Source of the DNA: Amycolatopsis vastitatis
GTDB taxonomy: Bacteria > Actinomycetota > Actinomycetes > Mycobacteriales > Pseudonocardiaceae
DNA length: 64,000 nucleotides
Assembly: GCF_002234595.1 (NCBI RefSeq)
Contig: NZ_NMUL01000023.1
Span: 62,001-126,000, forward strand
Reading direction: 5' to 3'
The position numbers and the translations under genes are program-made. Below are positions 25,377 through 33,556 of this stretch, piece by piece (the first letter of the stretch is position 1; each line of letters opens with the position of its first letter). The notes under the pieces are model-generated. The model ran no database searches. It had not been told where the DNA came from and saw only the letters and a program-made list of their open reading frames with translations.

Positions 25377-25944
25377 GCCGGGTCCTTCCCACCGCCACGG
25401 GCAGCGCCGCGCGGTAGACGAACGCGGGCGGCAGGTTGCCCCAGACGACCGGAGTGCGCTCTACGACGGCGAAACGGCTTCGCAGCGAAGCCGCGAAGCG
25501 GCGCGCAGGTGGCGTCCAGGCCGCGTGGGCGTACGCGAACGTCGTGAACCGGCCGTTCGTGGCCAGCGCCGCGACGACCGCGTCGAGGATGCGCTGCTGC
25601 CTCGGCGCGGTCATGGCCGTCCACGGCAGACCGGAGACGACGACGTCGACGTCGTCCAGCGCGAGGTGTTCCGCCGAGCCCGTACGGACGTCGACCTGCG
25701 GAAACCGTTCGCTGAGCGACGCCGCGAAACGCGGGTTGATCTCGACGGCCGTCAGCCGCGCTTCGGGGCGAAGCAGCGCGAGGACCGCTTCGGTAAACAC
25801 GCCGGTGCCCGGACCGAGCTCGGCCACGCGCGTCGCGCGTTCGAGGCCGAGGCCGGCGGTCATCGTTTCGGCCAGCCACGGCGAGCTCGGCGCGATCGCG
25901 CCCGTCAGCAGCGGGTGGCGGAGGAATTCCCTGGTGATCGACAT
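25348..25944 (-). CDS. SAM-dependent methyltransferase (phospholipid N-methyltransferase-like)
   Basis: 198 residues. The start MSITREFLRHPLLTGAIAPS and the SAM-binding motif VAELGPGTGVFTEAVL, then AVEINP and a post-I motif VVSGLPWTAM, resemble the phospholipid N-methyltransferase/rRNA adenine dimethylase-like group (PmtA). Overlap with the DedA gene supports a membrane-lipid role. Substrate is inferred. Confidence 0.82.
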   Translation of the reverse strand: MSITREFLRHPLLTGAIAPSSPWLAETMTAGLGLERATRVAELGPGTGVFTEAVLALLRPEARLTAVEINPRFAASLSERFPQVDVRTGSAEHLALDDVDVVVSGLPWTAMTAPRQQRILDAVVAALATNGRFTTFAYAHAAWTPPARRFAASLRSRFAVVERTPVVWGNLPPAFVYRAALPVAVGRTRRGQSAAASA

Positions 25945-26075
25945 GGCCCCGACGCTAGGAACGGCCTCGGTGGCCGCGAGTCCGCCGGACCGGCTGATCG
26001 TGTCCTCCCCGAGGAGGACACGATCGGACCGAAGGATGGACGCCCGGGGCGGGGTGCCGGCATTACGTTCGGGGT

Positions 26076-27194
26076 GTGGGACGACTCGTGAGGTGGGTGC
26101 GCAGGCACGGCTGGACCGTGGACTTGCCGCTGTATGCCGTGTTCGTCTTCCTCGCGCCCACCTGGGCCAGCGAACAGCCGTGGGTCATCCGCGCGATCCC
26201 CATGCTGTTCCTCCTGCCGCTGCTGGTGCGCCGCAGGTTCCCGCGCACGGTCGCGGTGCTGACCATCGCCGGGGCGGCGGCGGTGTACTACACCGAGATC
26301 TGGGCGTACGACCGCGGCCGCACCGAGCTGGCCATGGCGGTCGCGCTGTTCACCCTGGTCAAGCTGAGGCACCGGTGGTTCGCCGCGGCGATCGCCGTGG
26401 CGATCCTCGTGCTCGACGTCCAGTGGAGCACCCTCTGGGGACCGCACACCGTGAACCCGGTCTTGACGATCGTCGCCATCTTCCCGCTGCACATCGCGGC
26501 GTGGGCACTCGGGGAATTCTTCCGCGCCAAGGAAGAGCTCACCGCGGAGGAGGAAAAGCTCGCCGAGGCCCAGTCGCGCGCGGCGGTCGCGGAAGAACGC
26601 ACCCGGATCGCGCGCGAACTGCACGACGTGCTGGCGCACAGCATGAGCGTGATCGTGCTGAACGCCGAGGGCGCGAAGCTCGCCCGGCACCGCGACCCCG
26701 CGGCCGTCGACCGCACGCTCGACACGATCGTCCACACCGGCCGGGACGCGCTGGCCGAGCTGCGGCTGCTCCTCGAAGTCCTGCACGCCGGCCAGGCGGT
26801 GCGCAGTCCCCAGCCGACTCTCGACGAACTGCGCGGGCTCGTCGAGCAGTCAGGGCGTGACGTCACGCTCGACGTCACCGGTGACCCGGGCACCCTGCCC
26901 GCGAGCGCCGCGCTCCAGGCATACCGAATCGTCCAGGAGGCACTGACCAACATGATCAAGCACGCCCCGGCCGACGCGACCGGCCGCGTCAGCGTCGCCT
27001 TCGAGCCACCCGAAATCCGGATCGAGGTGACCAACACCGGCGGCCGCGCGTCGCCGGCCCCGGCACTGCCGTCGTCCGGACGCGGGCTGACCGGGATGCG
27101 CCAGCGCGTCGAGATGTACCACGGCGAGCTGTCGGCCGGACCGCTGCCGGACGGCGGATACCGCGTCCACGCGAGCCTGCTGGTCCGGCCGTGA
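26076..27194 (+). CDS. NarL/DesK-type sensor histidine kinase
   Basis: 372 residues. Four membrane spans (about 15-30, 38-50, 57-72, 85-145) are followed by a coiled coil and the HisKA_3 dimerisation helix with phospho-acceptor H183 in IARELHDVLAHSMSVI, then a HATPase_c domain (SGRGLTGMRQRVEMY G-box). GTG at 26076 fits a leaderless start behind TACGTT. It overlaps its response regulator by 4 bp (GTGA). Confidence 0.93.
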   Translation: MGRLVRWVRRHGWTVDLPLYAVFVFLAPTWASEQPWVIRAIPMLFLLPLLVRRRFPRTVAVLTIAGAAAVYYTEIWAYDRGRTELAMAVALFTLVKLRHRWFAAAIAVAILVLDVQWSTLWGPHTVNPVLTIVAIFPLHIAAWALGEFFRAKEELTAEEEKLAEAQSRAAVAEERTRIARELHDVLAHSMSVIVLNAEGAKLARHRDPAAVDRTLDTIVHTGRDALAELRLLLEVLHAGQAVRSPQPTLDELRGLVEQSGRDVTLDVTGDPGTLPASAALQAYRIVQEALTNMIKHAPADATGRVSVAFEPPEIRIEVTNTGGRASPAPALPSSGRGLTGMRQRVEMYHGELSAGPLPDGGYRVHASLLVRP

Positions 27195-27847
27195 CCACCC
27201 GGATCCTGCTCTGCGACGACCAGCAGCTGGTCCGCGTCGGGCTGCGCATGATCGTCGAAAGCCAGGCCGACTTCGCCGTCGCGGGCGAGGCCGCGAACGG
27301 CGAGGAAGCCATCGCCCTGGCCCGCGAGCTGCGGCCGGACCTGGTGCTGATGGACGTCCGGATGCCGGTGCTGGACGGCGTCGCGGCGACCGAGCGGATC
27401 TGCGCGGAGCTGCCGGACGTGCGCGTCCTCATCATCACGACCTTCGACCTCGACGAGTACGCGTACGCCGCGTTGCGGGGCGGGGCCAGTGGTTTCCTGG
27501 TGAAGGACGCGCCATCGGAAGAGATGCTCGTGGCGATCCGCGGCGTGCTGCGCGGCGACTCGATGGTCTCGCCGTCGGTCACGCGGCGGCTGCTCGACCG
27601 GTACCTCGCCGACGACCGCGACCCCGTGGACGTCGAGAAGCTCGGCGTGCTGACCGAACGCGAAAAGGACGTGCTGGGCCTCATCGCGCGCGGGCTGTCG
27701 AACGGCGAGATCGCGGCGAAGCTGTACATCGGCGAGACGACGGTGAAAACGCACGTCGGCCGGATCCTCGGCAAGCTGCGGCTCCGCGACCGGGTCCACG
27801 CGGTGGTCTTCGCGTACGAGGCCGGGTTAGTGCGACCGGGTTCCTGA
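27191..27847 (+). CDS. LuxR/NarL-family response regulator
   Basis: 218 residues. The receiver domain has phospho-acceptor D55 in LVLMDVRMPVLDG, the acidic pair D9-D10 and conserved K near 105. The C-terminal LuxR helix-turn-helix has LTEREKDVLGLIARGLSNGE and TVKTHVGRILGKL. It partners the kinase it overlaps. Target genes are not evident; no inverted site in the neighbourhood stands out. Confidence 0.95.
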   Translation: MTTRILLCDDQQLVRVGLRMIVESQADFAVAGEAANGEEAIALARELRPDLVLMDVRMPVLDGVAATERICAELPDVRVLIITTFDLDEYAYAALRGGASGFLVKDAPSEEMLVAIRGVLRGDSMVSPSVTRRLLDRYLADDRDPVDVEKLGVLTEREKDVLGLIARGLSNGEIAAKLYIGETTVKTHVGRILGKLRLRDRVHAVVFAYEAGLVRPGS

Positions 27848-27893
27848 TAACTCCCTATTAATCCTCTTGATAAGGTGGTTTAGAGTACTTTGC

Positions 27894-28742
27894 ATGACGA
27901 TATACAAGTCGGAGGCCGGCGCTCGGCTCCTGCGCGAGCGGTACCTCGACGCTCTGCGGGCGTGGCCAGGCCCCCGTGACGAAGTGCGCGTGCCGACGCC
28001 CGAAGGCGAGACGTTCGTCGTGGTCGCGGGACCGGCCGAAGCCCCACCACTGATGCTGCTCCACGGGTCCGGCAGCAACTCCGCGGAATGGGCGCACCGG
28101 ATCCCGTCGCTGACCGAACGGTTCCGCGTGCACGCGGTCGACATCATCGGCGAGCCGGGGATGAGCGCCCGGACGCGGCCGCCGCTCGACAGCGACCGGT
28201 ACGCCCGGTGGCTGGACGCCGTGCTGGACCACTTCGACCTGGCGCGGACGGCCTTCCTGACGTCGTCGTTCGGCGGCTGGCTCGCCCTCGACTACGCGAC
28301 CCGGCAGCCGGAGCGCGTCGCCGCGCTGGCCCTGCGGTGCCCGATCGGCCTCGGCCCGATGAAGAAGGGGTTCGTCGTCAAGGCGGTCCTGCTGGCGTTG
28401 CTCGGCGAGAAGGGACGGCGGAAATCCGTCGCCGGCGTGCTGGGCGAACCGGAGTCGTCGCCGATCGTGGCGCACCAGCTGCTGGTGTCCGCGAACTACC
28501 GGTACCGCACCGGCCCGTTCCCGGTTTTCGGTGACGCGGCCCTGGGACGGCTGACCATGCCGGTGTACGCCGTCGCCGGAGCGGAGGACGCCATGGTCGA
28601 CTCCGCGACGACGAAACGACGTCTCGAAGCGGCGGCCGGCGCCGTGGTGGACCTGGTGCCCGGCACCGGCCACTACATCCCCGGCGAACCGGACCTGGAC
28701 TTCCTCACCCACGCGGCGGCGAACGGCGATTTCACCGCTTGA
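27894..28742 (+). CDS. Alpha/beta hydrolase
   Basis: 282 residues. Oxyanion-hole strand LMLLHGSGSNSAEW, nucleophile elbow LTSSFGGWLALDYA (Ser replaces the first Gly of GxSxG), an acid in VYAVAGAEDAMV and the catalytic histidine in GTGHYIPGEPDL. The substrate is unknown. The region before the ATG at 27894 is unusually AT-rich, and TAGAGT sits 7 bases upstream, so a leaderless promoter is likely. Confidence 0.87.
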   Translation: MTIYKSEAGARLLRERYLDALRAWPGPRDEVRVPTPEGETFVVVAGPAEAPPLMLLHGSGSNSAEWAHRIPSLTERFRVHAVDIIGEPGMSARTRPPLDSDRYARWLDAVLDHFDLARTAFLTSSFGGWLALDYATRQPERVAALALRCPIGLGPMKKGFVVKAVLLALLGEKGRRKSVAGVLGEPESSPIVAHQLLVSANYRYRTGPFPVFGDAALGRLTMPVYAVAGAEDAMVDSATTKRRLEAAAGAVVDLVPGTGHYIPGEPDLDFLTHAAANGDFTA

Positions 28743-28749
28743 TGGCAGG

Positions 28750-29940
28750 ATGAACCGTATGCGGCGTGCGCTGGCTCTCATCGGTGTGGTGTCTTGGGCG
28801 GTCCTGGGCTGTTCGGGGGCGTCCAGCGCGCCCGTCCAGAGCGTGCCGCCCGCCCCCACCCCCGCCGCGGCGACCGGGAAGTTCAAGGTCGAAACGGTGA
28901 CCGCCGGGCTCGAGCACGGCTGGGACGTCGGCTTCCTGCCCGACGGCGGCATCCTCGTGCCGCAGCGGCCGGGCAAGCTCGCGCTGGTCCGCGACGGCAA
29001 GGCGGCCGACGTGCGCGCCGACTTCTCCGACGTCCTCGTCAAGGGCGAAGGCGGGCTGCTCGGCATGGTCGTCAGCCCCGACTTCACGACCAGCCGCGAG
29101 TTCATCACCTGCCAGGACCACCAGGAGGGCGGCAAGGCCGTCGACATCCGGCTGGTCACGTGGCGGCTGGCCGAAGACGGCGCGAGCGCGGCGAAGGTGA
29201 AGAACCTGCTCACCGGGCTGCCGGTGAACCCGAGCGGCAGGCATTCCGGCTGCCGCCCGACGTTCGCCCCGGACGGCGCGCTGCTCGTCGGCACCGGCGA
29301 CACCGCGCGCCCGTCGATCGCGCAGGACCGCCACTCCCTCGGCGGCAAGGTGCTGCGGCTGGACGCGAAGACCGGGAACCCGCTGCCGGACAACCCGTTC
29401 ATCACCTCGAGCGACCCGCACGAGCGGCTGATCTACACCTACGGCCACCGCAACGTCCAGGGGGTGGCGATCCGGCCGGGCAGCGGCCAGGTGATCACCG
29501 CCGAGCACGGGCCGACGTTCGACGACGAGGTCAACCTGCTGAAGTCCGGCGGGAACTACGGCTGGGACCCGTCGAAGGGCGGCACCGACTCCAGCTACGA
29601 CGAGAGCGTGCCGATGACCGACCTCAAGCGGTTCCCGGACGCGGTGAGTCCACTGTGGACGTCCGGGAAGATCACCGAGGCGATCAGCGGCGACGCGTTC
29701 CTGACCGGCGCCCAGTGGGGCCGGAACGACGGCGCACTCGTCGTGGTGGCACTCAAGGGCCAGAAGCTGCTGCTGTTCCACCTGGACCCGGCGGGCAAGG
29801 TCCTCGACGTCTCGCTGCCGCCGGAGTTCAACGACAAGTTCGGCCGCCTGCGCGCGGTCCGCAGCGGCCCGGACGGCGCCCTGTACGTGACGACGTCCGA
29901 CGGCACGAACGACAAGCTGCTGCGGGTCACCCCGGCCTGA
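28750..29940 (+). CDS. PQQ-dependent sugar dehydrogenase-like lipoprotein
   Basis: 396 residues. A lipoprotein signal (lipobox VLGC) precedes a glucose/sorbosone dehydrogenase beta-propeller: TVTAGLEHGWDVGFLPDGG, GEGGLLGMVVSP, TGDTARPSIAQ, YGHRNVQGVA and EHGPTFDDEVN are the conserved strand motifs, with the catalytic His probably in H...R of the GRHSGC segment. It acts outside the membrane on sugars or aldoses. It starts 7 bp after the hydrolase and ends at a hairpin (29952-29973). Confidence 0.9.
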   Translation: MNRMRRALALIGVVSWAVLGCSGASSAPVQSVPPAPTPAAATGKFKVETVTAGLEHGWDVGFLPDGGILVPQRPGKLALVRDGKAADVRADFSDVLVKGEGGLLGMVVSPDFTTSREFITCQDHQEGGKAVDIRLVTWRLAEDGASAAKVKNLLTGLPVNPSGRHSGCRPTFAPDGALLVGTGDTARPSIAQDRHSLGGKVLRLDAKTGNPLPDNPFITSSDPHERLIYTYGHRNVQGVAIRPGSGQVITAEHGPTFDDEVNLLKSGGNYGWDPSKGGTDSSYDESVPMTDLKRFPDAVSPLWTSGKITEAISGDAFLTGAQWGRNDGALVVVALKGQKLLLFHLDPAGKVLDVSLPPEFNDKFGRLRAVRSGPDGALYVTTSDGTNDKLLRVTPA

Positions 29941-29951
29941 CCATGAGAAAG

Positions 29952-29973
29952 CCACGGCTACGCGGTGCCGTGG
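29952..29973 (+). terminator. Hairpin after the sugar dehydrogenase
   Basis: CCACGGC (29952-29958) pairs with GCCGTGG (29967-29973) over an 8-base loop, 12 bases beyond the stop. There is no U-run, as is common in high-GC actinobacteria. Confidence 0.45.
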
Positions 29974-30130
29974 ACACTTCCGCCCGGGTGGCGGATCGCG
30001 GACCATGGTGTGCACCAGAGGTTTCGCCCGTCCCCTACGCGTGTTGGACGCGGTCCGAAGAAAGCGTTCCCGCGGCAGCACCGCGCCGGTCCCCGGGCGC
30101 CGACGCCGACCCGGCGTTCCGGGGGCCGGC

Positions 30131-30160
30131 TCCAAACAATGCCGCTCCAAACAATGCCGC
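30131..30160. repeat. Tandem 15-bp doublet (30 bp total)
   Basis: TCCAAACAATGCCGC occurs twice back to back, flanked by G/C-rich arms (GGGGGCCGGC and CCGGGCCGG). It sits between the convergent ends of the sugar dehydrogenase and the SDR gene. The 239-bp gap has nothing else recognisable besides the hairpin at 29952. Confidence 0.7.
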
Positions 30161-30179
30161 CCGGGCCGGACAGGAGCGG

Positions 30180-30911
30180 CTAGCGCCCCAGGTGGGCGCC
30201 GCCGTTGACGTGCACCACCTGGCCGGTGACGTGCCCGGCGGCGGGGCTCGCCAAGAACGTCACCACGGCGGCGACGTCGTCCGGCTTGCCCGGGCGCTTG
30301 TTCATCGTGTTGCCGACGAGCCACTCCCGGCGGCGGTCGCCCAGCTGCCCGTGGAAGAACTCGGTGTCCCCGACCAGCCCCGGCGCCACGACGTTCGCGG
30401 TGATCCCGCGCGGGCCGAACTCCCTGGCCACACTGACGTTCCAGCCCTCGACCGCGGCCTTCGCGGCACCGTAGGACCCGGCGCCGGTGTGCGCGGCGAT
30501 CGAACCGATCGTGACGATCCGCGCCCCGTCGGCGAACCGTTCGCGCAGCGCGTGGGTCACGAGCGCGGCACTGACCACATTGGACCTCAGGTTCCGTTCG
30601 AACGCGGCCGCGAAGCCGGCAAGGTCCTCCGCGTCGCCGTTTTCGCCCAGGAAGTCCGTGTTGCCCCCGGCGTTGTTGACGAGCACGTCGACGCGGTCCG
30701 GCAACTCCGCCAGTGCGGCTTCGACGGCCGCGGGATCGGCGGCGTCGAACACGACGGCTCGCGCGCCCAGGAGCGTCGCGGCCTCGGTGAGCACCTTCTC
30801 GCGGCGCCCGGTGATCGTGACGCGCTCGCCCGCGCCGGCCAAGGCGGCCGCGACGGCGTACCCGATGCCCGTGCCGCCGCCGGTCACCACGACTTCCCTC
30901 GTGTTCCCCAT
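30180..30911 (-). CDS. Short-chain dehydrogenase/reductase
   Basis: 243 residues, classical SDR. Cofactor motif VVVTGGGTGIGYAV (TGxxxGxG), NNAGG, catalytic Ser in IGSIAAHTG, and YGAAK gives the Tyr-Lys pair; the C-terminal strand VTGQVVHVNGGAHLG closes the fold. It oxidises or reduces an unidentified alcohol/ketone. The ATG at 30911 has TAGGGT seven bases upstream (leaderless) and faces the divergent isochorismatase-like gene across 30 bp. Confidence 0.92.
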   Translation of the reverse strand: MGNTREVVVTGGGTGIGYAVAAALAGAGERVTITGRREKVLTEAATLLGARAVVFDAADPAAVEAALAELPDRVDVLVNNAGGNTDFLGENGDAEDLAGFAAAFERNLRSNVVSAALVTHALRERFADGARIVTIGSIAAHTGAGSYGAAKAAVEGWNVSVAREFGPRGITANVVAPGLVGDTEFFHGQLGDRRREWLVGNTMNKRPGKPDDVAAVVTFLASPAAGHVTGQVVHVNGGAHLGR

Positions 30912-30941
30912 GCCCCCGACCCTAGTGCCTAGGATCGGGTC

Positions 30942-31445
30942 ATGACGAAGATCGACCCGGCCACCTCCGCGCTCGTGCTGATCGACCTGCAGGAGCGGGT
31001 CGTGACGTTGCCGACCACGCCGTACACCGGCGAAGAAGTCGTCGCGAACGCGCTGCGGCTGCGCAAAGCGTTCCAGGAGGCCGGAGCGCCGGTGGTGATC
31101 GTGAAGGTGTCGCGGCCGGACAACCCGCCGGGCAACGAGCTGGTCTTCGAGGCCGGCGACGACAAGATCGTCACGAAGTACACGATCGGCGGGTTCGCGG
31201 GCACGGACCTCGACGAGTTCCTGCGCGGCGCGGGCGTGCGCACGGTGGTGTTCGGCGGCATCGCGACGGAGTTCGGCGTCGAGTCGACCCTGCGCGCGGC
31301 CGCCGACCACGGCTACGACACGGTCGCGGTGTCCGACGCGATGACGGCGCTCTCGGACATCTCGCACGAAAACGCGATCACGAAGATCTTCCCGCGGCTG
31401 GGCACGGTCGTGACGACGGACGAGGCGCTGGCCGGGCTGGCGTGA
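30942..31445 (+). CDS. Isochorismatase-family protein lacking the catalytic cysteine
   Basis: 167 residues with the family fold: Asp15 in VLIDLQERV and Lys79 in VTKYTIGGF are two of the catalytic triad. The third residue, usually Cys in GIAT..CVE.T, is Gly112 here (GIATEFGVEST). Gly at this place is known in true isochorismatases (EntB, PhzD), whereas amidohydrolase members keep Cys. Hydrolysis of an enol ether rather than an amide is therefore possible. The message looks leaderless (TAGGAT ends 6 bases before the ATG). It overlaps the Nudix gene by 4 bp. Confidence 0.85.
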   Translation: MTKIDPATSALVLIDLQERVVTLPTTPYTGEEVVANALRLRKAFQEAGAPVVIVKVSRPDNPPGNELVFEAGDDKIVTKYTIGGFAGTDLDEFLRGAGVRTVVFGGIATEFGVESTLRAAADHGYDTVAVSDAMTALSDISHENAITKIFPRLGTVVTTDEALAGLA

Positions 31446-31834
31446 TCGACAAGATCGCCTGGATCCACGTGATGGACGGCCGGATCCTGGCCGCACGCTC
31501 GCGCGGCAAGGACAGGTTCTACCTCCCCGGCGGCAAGCGCGAGCCCGGCGAGTCGGACGTCGAAACGCTGGTCCGCGAGATCCGCGAGGAACTCGACGTG
31601 GCGATCACGCCGGAGTCGGTCGTCGCGGCGGGCACGTTCGAGGCGCAGGCACACGGCCACGCGGCGGGCACGCGGGTCCGGATGACCTGCTACACCGCCG
31701 AGTACCGCGGAACCCTCGAGGCGAGCAGCGAGATCGAAGAAGTCGCGTGGCTGGGATACGCCGACCACGACCGGGTCTCCGCGGTGGACAAGCTCATCTT
31801 CGACCACCTGCACGCCACCGGTCAGCTCGCCTAG
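31442..31834 (+). CDS. Nudix hydrolase
   Basis: 130 residues. The Nudix box spans about 30-52 (GGKREPGESDVETLVREIRE followed by ELDV), with all metal-binding glutamates present. These enzymes hydrolyse nucleoside diphosphates linked to another group; the substrate is not identifiable. GTG start overlaps the preceding gene by 4 bp, so the two are translationally coupled. Confidence 0.92.
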   Translation: MIDKIAWIHVMDGRILAARSRGKDRFYLPGGKREPGESDVETLVREIREELDVAITPESVVAAGTFEAQAHGHAAGTRVRMTCYTAEYRGTLEASSEIEEVAWLGYADHDRVSAVDKLIFDHLHATGQLA

Positions 31835-31919
31835 GTGGCTGGTGTTTCAGGTCAGGGCGCGGGCCCACTGACGCACGCCGCCCAAGCGTTCGCCGAGCTT
31901 CTTCGCCGCAGCGCCACAT

Positions 31920-32834
31920 CTAGGTCTTGATGAGCGGCGCGTCCCGCGACAGTTCCCGGAACCCGACGCTGTAGTACAAGTCCCGCACCTGCGGCGACGC
32001 CCCCATGCACGCGACCGTCGCGTGCCGGGCTCCCGCCGCTTGCGCCAGGCGCAGCCCGTGCACCAACATCGCCCGCGCCAGGCCCCGGCGCCGGTAGCCC
32101 GGGTGCGTGCCGACCGGCTCGAACTCGACCGTCTCGTTCAGCTCGTCGAGCCACATGATCGCCGAACACGCCATCGTCCCGCCCGGTGCCTCCACCAGGA
32201 TGTGCAGGTCGCCGCGGTATCCCGGAGCCCGGCGGAGGCCCTCGTACGACGCGGCCGTGTACGACGTCGGCGCCCAGGCGTCCACATGGCCCTGGACCAC
32301 GGCTTCCGGACTGGCCTCCGCGGCAGTGCGGAACGAGAACCCGGCCGGGAGCGACGGTTCCGCCACGTCGGTGAGGTCGCGCTCGTTCAGCTGGGACCAG
32401 GCGTCGGCCGGGTCGGGCGCGTAGCCGTGCGCCGCCCAGCGTCGCAGGCCGGGCGAGTCGGCCGCGCCCGGCAGCACCGTGCGTTCGAGACCGGGCGCCG
32501 TCGTGTCGTACCAGCCGATCACTTCGTCGGTCAGCCCGGCGTGCTCCGGATGCACCTGGTAAGCCAGGTACGCGCCGGCGACGTCCTTGCACGACCCGTC
32601 GTTGCGCCGCACCCGGCGCGGGAGCTGCGCCCAGCCCCAGGCCACCAGCTCCTCGCCGGAGAACCACAGCCGGTGCCGCCAGCTCTCGCCGTAAGCGGCG
32701 TGGTCCCTGCCCCAGTTCCAGGCCAGCTCGCCGAACGAGGCGTCGGTGTTCACCAGATCCGGGCGGGTCGCCGTGACCCGCTGCGCCAGGCCCTGCATGA
32801 GCTGCAGGTCCGCGGCGGTCAGAAGCTCGGCCAT
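31920..32834 (-). CDS. GNAT-family N-acetyltransferase (two-domain)
   Basis: 304 residues. The C-terminal half holds the acetyl-CoA loop HPGYRRRGLARAMLVHGLRL and VACMGASPQVRDLYYSVGF. The N-terminal half looks like a degenerate second GNAT domain (WNWGRDHAAYGESW...), a layout common in actinobacterial aminoglycoside-like or small-molecule acetyltransferases. Acceptor unknown. Confidence 0.88.
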   Translation of the reverse strand: MAELLTAADLQLMQGLAQRVTATRPDLVNTDASFGELAWNWGRDHAAYGESWRHRLWFSGEELVAWGWAQLPRRVRRNDGSCKDVAGAYLAYQVHPEHAGLTDEVIGWYDTTAPGLERTVLPGAADSPGLRRWAAHGYAPDPADAWSQLNERDLTDVAEPSLPAGFSFRTAAEASPEAVVQGHVDAWAPTSYTAASYEGLRRAPGYRGDLHILVEAPGGTMACSAIMWLDELNETVEFEPVGTHPGYRRRGLARAMLVHGLRLAQAAGARHATVACMGASPQVRDLYYSVGFRELSRDAPLIKT

Positions 32835-32870
32835 ACCCCCAACTGTGGCAGGGCCGTCGAACGGTTTCCG

Positions 32871-33542
32871 CTAAGCCAGCCGGAGCTTCGGCTTGTGCTC
32901 CAGGTGCGAGAGCCCGTTCCACGCCAGGTTGACCAGGTGCGCGGCCACCTCGTCGCGCTTGGGCTTGCGCGCGTCCAGCCACCACTGGCCGGTCAGCGCG
33001 ACCATGCCCACCAGCGCCTGCGCGTACAGCGCCGCCAGCTTCTCGTCGTAGCCGAGGGATCCGAACTGCTGGGCCAGGATGTGCTCCACCTGGCTCGCGA
33101 TGTCGTTGAGCACGGTGGAAAACGTGCCCGTCGAGCTCGCCACCGGGGAATCGCGGACCAGGATGCGGAACCCGTCGTGGGAGTCCTCGACGTACGACAG
33201 CAACGCCGTCGCCGCCTGTTCCAGCATCGCCCGCGGGTGCCCGCCGTGCAGCGTCGAGATCATCCGGTCGAGCAGCAGCTGCGTTTCGCGGTCGACGACC
33301 ACCGCGTAGATGCCCTCTTTGCCACCGAAGTGCTCGTACACCACGGGCTTCGACACGTTGGCGCGGTGGGCGATCTCCTCGATCGACGTGCCGTCGAAAC
33401 CCTTCTCGGCGAACAGGGCCCGAGCCACGTTCAACAGCTGCTGACGCCGCTCGGTCCCGGTCATCCGGACGCGGGTCACCGGGGCGACCGGACGCGCCCC
33501 GGTGACCTGCTCACGCTTCGAACGTCGTCTCCCCGCCATCAA
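32871..33542 (-). CDS. TetR-family regulator beside the desaturase
   Basis: 223 residues. The helix-turn-helix is at about 30-75 (RQQLLNVARALFAEKGFDGT, then IEEIAHRANVSKPVVYEHFG), followed by a C-terminal ligand domain with a TetR_C fold. It lies 14 bp downstream of the desaturase in the same orientation, so a palindromic site in front of the desaturase could be its operator and autoregulatory point. An acyl-CoA effector is likely but inferred. Confidence 0.9.
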   Translation of the reverse strand: MMAGRRRSKREQVTGARPVAPVTRVRMTGTERRQQLLNVARALFAEKGFDGTSIEEIAHRANVSKPVVYEHFGGKEGIYAVVVDRETQLLLDRMISTLHGGHPRAMLEQAATALLSYVEDSHDGFRILVRDSPVASSTGTFSTVLNDIASQVEHILAQQFGSLGYDEKLAALYAQALVGMVALTGQWWLDARKPKRDEVAAHLVNLAWNGLSHLEHKPKLRLA

Positions 33543-33556
33543 GGCAGCCTAGTTGA

